Positions 1-5,570 of a stretch of 8,875 nt of DNA are shown piece by piece (the first letter of the stretch is position 1; each line of letters starts with the position of its first letter). Under the pieces are notes generated by a model, which saw only the letters and a list, made by a program, of their open reading frames with translations, was not told where the DNA came from and searched no databases. Source of the DNA: an uncultured Hyphomicrobiales bacterium (GTDB lineage: Bacteria; Pseudomonadota; Alphaproteobacteria; Rhizobiales; Beijerinckiaceae); the NCBI GenBank assembly GCA_903932565.1, contig CAIZGQ010000851.1, forward strand, positions 1 to 8,875, written 5' to 3'. A program made the position numbers and the translations under genes.

Positions 1-158
1 CCGGAGATGCGGGCTTTTTGCAACTATTCAAAGCAGACTGCGTGGATGTGAGGCGTTCTTGATATCTTCGCCGCGCGGCTCGCAAATCCTGATGCGCTAT
101 GCTTCCATGGCGCCACTGCTGCGGCGGTCATTTCGGGCGCTATCAATTGGAAACACTC
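1..158. other. Left-edge intergenic region upstream of uraD
   Basis: No credible coding sequence was seen. The first 19 bases end in GCGGGC followed by five T, which looks like the right arm and U-tract of a plus-strand intrinsic terminator whose left arm lies outside the window; this is an inference because the left arm cannot be seen. A CTTGAT at 58-63 resembles an alphaproteobacterial -35 box, but no good -10 sits 16-18 bases after it, so the uraD promoter could not be placed. Confidence 0.4.
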
Positions 159-677
159 ATGACGCAAACCGATAAGCTGGTGACAGACATGACCCGCGCC
201 GACTTCGTCATGCGGTTTGGCGGCGTGTTCGAGCACTCGCCCTGGGTGGCAGAGGCAGCCTATGACGCGGGCCTTGATCCATCCGCCAATGACGTCAGCG
301 GGCTGCAGGCTGTGATGGTACACGCCATGCGCCAGGGGACATCTGCGGCGCAATTGGCCCTCGTGAATGCTCATCCTGATCTTGCCGGAAAATTGGCGCG
401 GGCCGGTCGTTTGACGGCGGAATCAACAAGCGAGCAGGCGTCCGCCGGTCTTGATCATTTGACAGATGCGGAGCGCGCTACATTTGAAGCGCTCAATGAC
501 GCGTACAAAGTGAAATTTGGATTTCCGTTCATCATGGCCGTGAAGGGCCGCAGCAAGGCCGAGATTCTCAGCGCATTTGAAGCGCGGATTGCCAACAGCC
601 CGGATGTCGAATTTCAGACCGCCCTGTCTGAGATTGAAAAGATCGCGACACTTCGATTGGCTGAGTTGATGGCTTAA
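159..677 (+). CDS. uraD: OHCU decarboxylase (2-oxo-4-hydroxy-4-carboxy-5-ureidoimidazoline decarboxylase)
   Basis: A 172-residue cytosolic enzyme that converts OHCU, the product of 5-hydroxyisourate hydrolysis, to S-(+)-allantoin in urate breakdown. Family marks seen: FGGVFEHSPW near the N-terminus (20-29), the HPDLAGK motif (72-78) with the catalytic His72, the ST.EQ..AGL motif (89-97) with Glu92 at the position of the second family acid, the FPFI segment (122-125) and a closing R..N....E stretch (Arg143, Asn146, Glu151). The frame is open from 99, but the 20 residues before 159 (rich in Cys, His, Arg) do not resemble the family; 159 or the Met at 189 gives the usual 160-175 residues. No strong ribosome binding site separates these two starts. 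The usual partners (HIU hydrolase, allantoinase) are not on its right side; any operon would extend to the left, outside the window. Known family chemistry; neighbours unknown. Confidence 0.93.
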   Translation: MTQTDKLVTDMTRADFVMRFGGVFEHSPWVAEAAYDAGLDPSANDVSGLQAVMVHAMRQGTSAAQLALVNAHPDLAGKLARAGRLTAESTSEQASAGLDHLTDAERATFEALNDAYKVKFGFPFIMAVKGRSKAEILSAFEARIANSPDVEFQTALSEIEKIATLRLAELMA

Positions 678-710
678 AGCCAAAACGCCTAACCCGACAG
701 CGCGCAAATG

Positions 711-731
711 AGACGCTAGACGTTAGACGAA
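711..731. repeat. Three tandem 7-bp repeats (AGACGNW)
   Basis: AGACG occurs three times with exact 7-bp spacing, at 711, 718 and 725, as AGACGCT, AGACGTT and AGACGAA. The array lies after the uraD stop and just past the 3' end of the minus-strand sRNA gene. It sits inside a loop flanked by CCCGAC (693-698) and GTCGGG (733-738), which could pair. Function unknown; it may simply be short slippage. Confidence 0.5.
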
Positions 732-740
732 AGTCGGGGC

Positions 741-771
741 AAAGAAAAAGGCCGCCTGCGAACAGACGGCC
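741..771 (-). terminator. Intrinsic terminator of the minus-strand sRNA
   Basis: Read on the minus strand, a 9-bp stem (GGCCGTCTG pairing with CAGGCGGCC, with a single G-U wobble) is closed by a TTCG tetraloop and followed directly by TTTTTCTTT. On the plus strand the same stem has a C-A mismatch and is not followed by T, so it works in one direction only. No protein-coding gene on the minus strand leads into it, which is the main reason to place an RNA gene here. Confidence 0.85.
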
Positions 772-832
772 CAAGTCAAGGGAGGAAACGCCCACAAGGG
801 GCATTGCATCTGCGCCAAGCGCTGGATGCCTT
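741..832 (-). ncRNA. mmgR: Small regulatory RNA, suhB/MmgR (alpha-r8) family candidate
   Basis: A trans-acting type sRNA read leftwards. In 5' to 3' order on the minus strand the sequence shows: a hairpin at 829-806 (GCATC pairing with GATGC, inner GCGC with GCGC); a short hairpin at about 803-791 (GCCC, loop CTTGT, GGGC); a single-stranded stretch holding TTTCCTCCCTTGACTT (789-774); and a terminator with UUCG loop and T-tract. From memory, the motif UUUCCUCCCU placed between hairpins is the conserved feature of MmgR, the alpha-r8 sRNA of Sinorhizobium meliloti that restrains polyhydroxybutyrate build-up, and of the Rfam family suhB; all ten bases are present here. The motif is anti-Shine-Dalgarno-like, so the expected mode is blocking ribosome binding sites, probably with Hfq. 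The 5' end is uncertain: the core needs 832 or so, while the best promoter would start transcription near 877. Family membership is by recognition, not by a covariance-model search. Confidence 0.72.
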
Positions 833-884
833 TCTTTGATAGCTGGATTAGACTCGTTGCACACTGCCCATATGCACATGCCGC

Positions 885-913
885 ATATGTTCTGCACGCA
901 TGGCAAAGCCAAG
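885..913 (-). promoter_or_regulatory. Promoter candidate for the minus-strand sRNA
   Basis: On the minus strand CTTGGC (913-908) is followed after exactly 17 bp by ACATAT (890-885). This fits the alphaproteobacterial housekeeping pattern CTTGAC-17-CTATAT at five and four of six positions. Transcription would start near 877, giving an RNA of about 137 nt. A CTATCA nearer the core hairpin (about 844-839) is an alternative -10 without a convincing -35. Confidence 0.45.
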
Positions 914-972
914 CTGGTTCGCAAGCTGCGACACATGCTGCGAGACATGCCCGGCGATGGAGTTGTCTGAAG

Positions 973-1767
973 ATGATCGAAAGCCAACTTGATGGGTCCA
1001 TCCTGACCATTCACATCGCCAGGCCGGGCAAGAAGAATGCTCTAACGCGTGATATGCGGGCCGAATTACGCGCAGCCTTTGAAGCTGCCCAGGCCAATGA
1101 TGATGTTCGCGCGGTCATTCTGTCGGGGCGGGGTGAATCCTTCTGTTCCGGCGCGGATGTGGAGGCACTGACGCAGAGCGAGGGACCACCAAACGGTGGA
1201 CCCGATCCAAAACGTGCCCGCCATCGCATGAAATTCTACGCCCATGGGATGATCAAAGCGCTGCAGGACATCGAAAAGCCTGTCATCTGCGCTGTACGCG
1301 GCCATGCCGCGGGGATCGGCTGGAGCCTCGCGCTCGCGTGCGATCTGACGATTGCGTCGGACACGGCAAAATTCTCGGCGATCTTCGCGCGCCGTGGGCT
1401 TGTGCCGGATGGCGGATGCGCCTGGTTTCTGGCGCGTCTCATCGGATTGGCGCGGGCGCGCGACATCATCTTTTCCAGCCGGTTTGTGGCCGCCCCCGAG
1501 GCTCTGGCGCTGGGATTGGTCCATCAGGTTGTGCCCGACGAGGATTTGGCCTCAGCAAGCCTCGCACTCGCGCAGGAACTGGCAAACATGCCAACCTTCG
1601 CGCTGGGCATGGCCAAACGGATGCTGCAGCAGGCCGTGGCACCGGGACTTGAGAGCTTTCTGGATTACGAGGCCGCCCTGCAGGCCCAAATGATGATGAC
1701 CGCTGATTTTCAGGAAGGCGTCGCGGCCTTCGCAGAAAAGCGGCCGGCCAAGTTCACCGGCCGCTGA
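973..1767 (+). CDS. Enoyl-CoA hydratase/isomerase family protein, PaaG-like
   Basis: A 264-residue crotonase-fold enzyme acting on an acyl-CoA thioester in the cytosol. Seen: the first oxyanion-hole motif CSGAD (58-62), the second at GHAAGIGWSLALACD (110-124), the RGLVPDGG motif (141-148) and the C-terminal EKR.AKFTGR tail. The two Glu residues of classical crotonase are replaced (Ser118 and a hydrophobic residue near 138), while Asp146 sits where PaaG-type isomerases (ring-1,2-epoxyphenylacetyl-CoA isomerase, delta3/delta2 isomerase) carry their catalytic Asp. Isomerase chemistry is therefore more likely than simple hydration; the substrate is unknown. The frame is open from 826, but that extension overlaps the sRNA gene and is rich in His, Ala and Cys unlike the family. 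The Met at 973 matches the usual start, with GGAG at 959-962. No other phenylacetate or beta-oxidation gene is adjacent. Confidence 0.88.
   Translation: MIESQLDGSILTIHIARPGKKNALTRDMRAELRAAFEAAQANDDVRAVILSGRGESFCSGADVEALTQSEGPPNGGPDPKRARHRMKFYAHGMIKALQDIEKPVICAVRGHAAGIGWSLALACDLTIASDTAKFSAIFARRGLVPDGGCAWFLARLIGLARARDIIFSSRFVAAPEALALGLVHQVVPDEDLASASLALAQELANMPTFALGMAKRMLQQAVAPGLESFLDYEAALQAQMMMTADFQEGVAAFAEKRPAKFTGR
1739..1765. terminator. Strong hairpin overlapping the crotonase stop codon
   Basis: GCGGCCGG (1740-1747) and CCGGCCGC (1757-1764) pair perfectly around a 9-nt loop, with one further A-T pair outside. The stem encodes the last residues of the enzyme and ends at the TGA. There is no T-run after it on the plus strand; on the minus strand it is followed by TTTTCT. 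It may act as a 3' stabilising or terminating hairpin for the crotonase mRNA. The GC-rich Arg-Pro-Ala codons alone could create it by chance. Confidence 0.4.
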
Positions 1768-1980
1768 TAAGCAGCCCCCAGCAACAAGTCTGGCTTTTCA
1801 GACACGAATAGCGCCTTTGAGGACTGATGCAGTTTCGTGACAGGTCCGGGCTGTTTTCACCTTGTGCAGGCTGTTGCGATTGCCCAAAGATATTGAACTG
1901 CTAGCAATAGTCTCGGTGATGTCTTGCCGTGAGGACTTGCTACAAAGTCTTGCTAAAAGATCTCGCGTCGAGGGTCTGCC

Positions 1981-1985
1981 TGGAG
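1981..1985 (+). promoter_or_regulatory. Ribosome binding site that sets the start of the TPR-barrel gene
   Basis: TGGAG lies six bases before the GTG at 1992. The upstream in-frame GTG at 1929 has no purine-rich site before it. Starting at 1992 also places a normal signal peptide at the very N-terminus. Confidence 0.6.
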
Positions 1986-1991
1986 TTCAGC

Positions 1992-3347
1992 GTGCCACGC
2001 CGTGATGAATTGACCACCACAGGATCGCGGTATCTCAGCGCCGCCACGGCGGGCGCAGCCGTTCTTTTGGGGGCGTTTGCGGCAACGCAGGCGGTCGCGC
2101 AGGAGCCCAGCCTGCCCGCGGCCTACAACCACACTCTTGCGCATCCCACAGACTACGACTTCGCGTTTGCGCTCGCGCACCGTGCATCAGATGCCAACGA
2201 TCCCGAATTGGCGATCAATGTGCTGGAACGCATGGTGGCCTACAATCCCAAACTGAACCGCGCGAAATACGAAGCTGGCGTCGCCTATTTCCGTCTTGGG
2301 TCCTACGAGATGGCTGTTCAATATTTCCAGCAGGTTCTTGCGGACCCTGCTGCAGATGCGGATCTTCGTAGCCGGGCTGACGCATATTTGTCGGCAGCGC
2401 AGCGCCAGCGTTTGCAAAGCCGCTGGTCGGTCTATGCCCAAACGGGCGTTCGATATCAGTCCAACGCGGGATCGGTGCCGGACGGCGGAAACATCCTTGT
2501 TCAAGGGACCCCGTTTGCCGTAACTGGAACGTCAGCCAACAAAGGCGCATGGAGTGCGTTCGGCCTTCTGAGCGTCGGGCATGATTATGATTTTCAAAAC
2601 CAGCGCGGTGATGTGTTTGAAACGCGCTTCACGGGCTTCGCGTCCGAACACTTCAAGCTGAACGCCTATAACATTGGGTTTGCCGAACTCAGTCTGGGCC
2701 CGAAGCTGGGGCTCGACATCGCAGGCATGCCTGGGGCATCGATCAAGCCATATGTGGTTGGCGGTGCCGCCAGCGTTGGTAATTCCTATTACACATCGGA
2801 TGTCGGAGCCGGTGTTGTGGCGCACCTGCCCGTGTCGCAGACTGTCTCGATTGATCCAGGATTTGATTGGCGCCGCGCTGATGTTCACCTGCTGGCCAAT
2901 GCGCCCAGCACACTTCTCGCAACCGGCAATTACTACACGACCGGCGCAAGCGTCTCCTGGCAGCTCGCCTCAAATATCGTTCTCCAAGTCGGCGGCTCCT
3001 ATCATCAGGGCGTTGGTCAACGGATTTGGGATCGCTTTGACGGCGCAACGGCAGAGACATCTCTCAAGATCGATTTTGCCCCGCCAATCGATTCCATACC
3101 GCGACGCTGGTCGATTGCGCCCTTCGTCAAATATTCGACGTACAACTTCTCAAATCCGAACCCGTTTGTTGATCCTTTGAACGCGCGTCATGATCGCTTT
3201 TATGCCGTGGGCGGCACACTTGATGCGGCGATTACAGCGAACTTTGGCATCGGCATCGGTGTGCAATACGCGAAGACGGCTTCAAATATCTCAAACTACA
3301 AAGTCAAAGACGTGTCGGTCTCGGTGGGTCCAACGTTCCGGTACTGA
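1992..3347 (+). CDS. Exported TPR-containing outer-membrane beta-barrel protein (Slam/DUF560-like)
   Basis: A 451-residue envelope protein of no assigned gene name. In order: a signal peptide (residues 1-36; two Arg near the start, a hydrophobic core of Ala, Val and Leu, cleavage predicted after AVA); a helical segment with about two TPR units (residues 54-122, with the A...G..Y..LG.Y..A...F pattern); then about 300 residues of alternating polar and aromatic/hydrophobic stretches typical of amphipathic beta strands, ending in VSVGPTFRY. A terminal aromatic residue is the usual outer-membrane insertion signal. This order matches the surface lipoprotein assembly modifier (Slam, DUF560) type; YaiO-like and other TPR-barrel proteins are alternatives. 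GTG at 1992 is chosen over GTG at 1929 because of its ribosome binding site and signal peptide. The FecR-domain gene follows after 44 nt and is probably co-transcribed. Barrel and export are predicted; a role as exporter is inference. Confidence 0.72.
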   Translation: MPRRDELTTTGSRYLSAATAGAAVLLGAFAATQAVAQEPSLPAAYNHTLAHPTDYDFAFALAHRASDANDPELAINVLERMVAYNPKLNRAKYEAGVAYFRLGSYEMAVQYFQQVLADPAADADLRSRADAYLSAAQRQRLQSRWSVYAQTGVRYQSNAGSVPDGGNILVQGTPFAVTGTSANKGAWSAFGLLSVGHDYDFQNQRGDVFETRFTGFASEHFKLNAYNIGFAELSLGPKLGLDIAGMPGASIKPYVVGGAASVGNSYYTSDVGAGVVAHLPVSQTVSIDPGFDWRRADVHLLANAPSTLLATGNYYTTGASVSWQLASNIVLQVGGSYHQGVGQRIWDRFDGATAETSLKIDFAPPIDSIPRRWSIAPFVKYSTYNFSNPNPFVDPLNARHDRFYAVGGTLDAAITANFGIGIGVQYAKTASNISNYKVKDVSVSVGPTFRY

Positions 3348-3391
3348 GTCTCAATGGGCGTTAAGATACGGCTCTGGATAAAGGCGTTACG

Positions 3392-4318
3392 ATGAAAACT
3401 CAGGTTTTACCTCGCGCCCTTCGATCGAGTGTTGGGCGGTATGTTGTTGCCGTGGTTGCGGCAGCCATTGCCTTGTCCTCGCAAGCCGTCGCTCAAAAGG
3501 CCGGAATCATTGCGTCGGCTAATCCCTCTGCCGTGACCACGGCACCCGGCGGCAGCATGCGGACTGCCACAGTTGGTGCCGACGTCGTGATGCGCGAAAA
3601 ATTGGAAACGAAAGGCGAGGGAACGCTTCAGGTTGCGCTGCTCGATCAGTCCATGTTCAATCTTGGCAGCAACAGCAGCGTTGTGATTGATGAATTCGTC
3701 TACAACCCGTCAGCGGGCGCTGGCAAATTGTCAGCGACGATGACCAAGGGCGTCATGCGCTTTGTCGGTGGCCAAGTCAGCCATACCGATGGCGCGACAA
3801 TCAAAACGCCGACGGCAACAATTGGCATCCGTGGCGGTGTCGTGACCTTCGCTTATGATCCAAAGGGCAATCTGCTGGTCGTGCTGCACTACGGCTCTGC
3901 CGCTTTGAACGGAATTTCAGGGACGCACGCGATGCTGACGCGTCCGGGCTTTGGGATCATCGTTGGAACGAATGGCGTCCTGGGCGAAGCATTTCTGGTG
4001 CCCGACTCCCTCATCCAGCAATGGGTCAACAAGATCGAGACAAAGCTTGGACAAAATGGCGGCGTCGCCACACCACCGACCGATGCGCAGGGTGGCCGTC
4101 ACGGCATTGGTGACCCCAAGCTGCCCGACGTCGCGCTTCCCGCAACCACGTTCTTTTCGATTGTTGGCCGCGGCGACAATTTGGCCAACGGCCTGGCCGG
4201 TTCAAAACAATTGAATTCGATTCCACCCTTGGCGAATGTCGTGCCTCCGGTGCAGCAGGTGGTCCGGCCCGTTCCAAACTGCGTCACGTCTTGCAGCGTG
4301 TTATCCACCAAACCATAG
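3392..4318 (+). CDS. Exported FecR-domain protein
   Basis: A 308-residue protein with a signal peptide (1-34; Arg-rich start, VVAVVAAAIALSS core, cleavage predicted after QAVA) and a FecR-type beta-rich domain at about 58-150. Typical marks of the domain are seen: GEGTLQVALLDQS (76-88), the LG.NS..VIDEFVY run (91-104), G..RFVGG (120-127) and the very conserved IKTPTATIGIRGG (137-149). The remaining half has no recognised domain; it is rich in Gly, Pro and Val and ends with a Cys-X3-Cys pair (297 and 301) that could form a disulfide. There is no transmembrane helix after the signal and no lipobox Cys, so it should be soluble in the periplasm or secreted. Classical FecR is an inner-membrane anti-sigma regulator next to FecI and a TonB receptor; none is here. 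The partner is the upstream TPR-barrel protein, with AAAGG (3379-3383) as ribosome binding site. Confidence 0.82.
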   Translation: MKTQVLPRALRSSVGRYVVAVVAAAIALSSQAVAQKAGIIASANPSAVTTAPGGSMRTATVGADVVMREKLETKGEGTLQVALLDQSMFNLGSNSSVVIDEFVYNPSAGAGKLSATMTKGVMRFVGGQVSHTDGATIKTPTATIGIRGGVVTFAYDPKGNLLVVLHYGSAALNGISGTHAMLTRPGFGIIVGTNGVLGEAFLVPDSLIQQWVNKIETKLGQNGGVATPPTDAQGGRHGIGDPKLPDVALPATTFFSIVGRGDNLANGLAGSKQLNSIPPLANVVPPVQQVVRPVPNCVTSCSVLSTKP

Positions 4319-4494
4319 CTGAACAGGGGGGCGCGCAGGTTTCAGTGCCGCAAATGCCGATGCGCTTTGCAGCTCTGCTGCTGCTTGCTAAAGGATGAGT
4401 TGTCATCAAAAACAAATGCCATGGGATGGAAAGGCGCATCGCCTAATCAATAGGCAGGCCGCCCGTAAAGTCCGGCAATTTCGAAAGTCTCCGC
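4319..4494. other. Intergenic region before the decarboxylase-family gene
   Basis: No gene was seen. It holds a CTCTGCTGCTGC stretch (4373-4384) and a tiny hairpin AGGCG / CGCCT at 4431-4443. No T-tract terminator after the FecR gene and no convincing -35/-10 pair could be identified, so it is unclear where transcripts end and begin. Confidence 0.4.
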
Positions 4495-5481
4495 ATGAGC
4501 AAGCTTCAACTCTCCCTCGGCTGCTGGAACTATGATCGGACACGGGCGCTGCAGGATGGCACAGTCCGTCCGGACGGTATCGACCTCAACTATCTTGATA
4601 TGCCCGTCGAAGAAACTTTCTTCCGCATGGTCCGGTTCCGCGAATTCGATGTCTCCGAAATGTCGCTGTCGTCCTACACGGTCTCCCTGTTCAAGGAGCA
4701 GCAGAACTTCATCGCGATCCCGATCTTCCCGTCGCGGTTTTTCCGCCATTCCTGCATTTTCGTGAATGCCAAGGCTGGCATCAAGACGGCGAAGGATCTG
4801 ATCGGCAAGCGGATCGGCGTTCCGGAATTCCAGATGACGGCCCCCGTCTGGATCCGCGGCATTCTGGACGAGCACCACGGCGTGCCGCTCGACAGCGTCA
4901 CCTATTTCACCGGCGGTGAAGAAGAGCCGGGCCGGCACGAGAAGCAGTCGCTCGATCTGCCAGCCAACATCAAGGTGCAGGCGATCCCCCATGACAAGAC
5001 GCTGGCGCAGATGCTGCGTGACGGCGAGATCGACGCGCTTCACACGGCGCGCGCACCTTCGACCTATGACGGCAAGACTGTGCTGCGCCTGTTTGAGAAT
5101 TATCGTGACGTTGAACTCGCCTATTGGCGCAAGACGAAGATCTTCCCGATCATGCACACGGTCGCGATTCGCCGCGATGTCTATGAGAAGAACCGCTGGA
5201 TTGCGCAGTCGCTTTACAAGGCATTCGCTGAATCCCAGCGTCGCACCTATGAGGATCTCCGCGAGACGGCCGCGCTGAAATCCATGGTGCCGTGGCTGAC
5301 GAGCGTCATGGATGAGACACGCCGCGAAATGGGTGACAATTACTGGCCCTACGGTTTGCAGGACAATTACGAAACGCTTTCGACCTTCCTGCGCTACCAC
5401 CACGATTGCGGATTGTCGAAGCGCCTCTTGAAGCCGGAAGAACTCTTCGCGCCCGAGACCTTGGAAGCGTTCAAGATTTAG
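4495..5481 (+). CDS. 4,5-dihydroxyphthalate decarboxylase family / NMT1-like substrate-binding protein
   Basis: A 328-residue protein like those annotated as 4,5-dihydroxyphthalate decarboxylase (Pht5 type) or ABC-type substrate-binding protein. Seen: an N-terminal LSLGCWNYDRTRAL segment (7-19), a FDVSEMSLSSY motif (51-61) where binding proteins of this fold line the cleft, FPSRFFRHS (78-86), the AKDLIGKRIGVPEFQMTA hinge (99-116) and the DGEIDALHTAR segment (176-186). There is no signal peptide and no lipobox, so it should act in the cytosol, which favours an enzyme or sensor over a transport receptor. Pht5 would decarboxylate 4,5-dihydroxyphthalate to protocatechuate, but most homologues are uncharacterised, so the substrate is not assigned. 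It ends 36 nt before a bidirectional terminator shared with the MFS carrier. A transporter and a decarboxylase-type amidohydrolase nearby support a role in aromatic acid use (inference). Confidence 0.78.
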   Translation: MSKLQLSLGCWNYDRTRALQDGTVRPDGIDLNYLDMPVEETFFRMVRFREFDVSEMSLSSYTVSLFKEQQNFIAIPIFPSRFFRHSCIFVNAKAGIKTAKDLIGKRIGVPEFQMTAPVWIRGILDEHHGVPLDSVTYFTGGEEEPGRHEKQSLDLPANIKVQAIPHDKTLAQMLRDGEIDALHTARAPSTYDGKTVLRLFENYRDVELAYWRKTKIFPIMHTVAIRRDVYEKNRWIAQSLYKAFAESQRRTYEDLRETAALKSMVPWLTSVMDETRREMGDNYWPYGLQDNYETLSTFLRYHHDCGLSKRLLKPEELFAPETLEAFKI

Positions 5482-5517
5482 AACAGCAGCACGTCGGCTC
5501 CATGTTTTGAAATGCAA

Positions 5518-5553
5518 AACGGGCACCTGCATCACAGGTGCCCGTTCTGTTTT
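5518..5553. terminator. Bidirectional intrinsic terminator between convergent genes
   Basis: AACGGGCACCTG (5518-5529) and CAGGTGCCCGTT (5535-5546) form a perfect 12-bp stem around the loop CATCA. On the plus strand it is followed by CTGTTTT; on the minus strand by TTGCATTT, where the stem's own TT adds to the run. It lies between the stops of the decarboxylase-family gene (5481) and of the MFS gene (5571) and should end both transcripts. Confidence 0.9.
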
Positions 5554-5570
5554 AGTCCTGAAAACGTCTC

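Noticed and set aside
24..374. Minus-strand open frame at the left edge
   Set aside because: It is the antisense of uraD, which has clear family motifs on the plus strand.
826..972. Upstream 49-codon extension of the crotonase gene
   Set aside because: It overlaps the sRNA and its promoter, has an unlike composition, and the family starts at the Met at 973.
1788..1803. GTCTG / CAGAC hairpin as crotonase terminator
   Set aside because: The T-run lies in the loop, not after the stem, and the stem has only five pairs.
1861..1907. Promoter for the envelope operon (TTGCCC at 1880, TAGCAA at 1902)
   Set aside because: Spacing of 16 is acceptable but both boxes match poorly; several equally weak pairs exist in the same stretch.
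1929..1991. GTG at 1929 as start of the TPR-barrel protein
   Set aside because: No ribosome binding site before it, and it would put 21 extra residues before the signal peptide.
4447..5535. A 362-codon open frame on the minus strand across the decarboxylase-family gene
   Set aside because: It is the antisense shadow of a well-conserved plus-strand gene, runs through the shared terminator, and its product has no recognisable fold or start signal.
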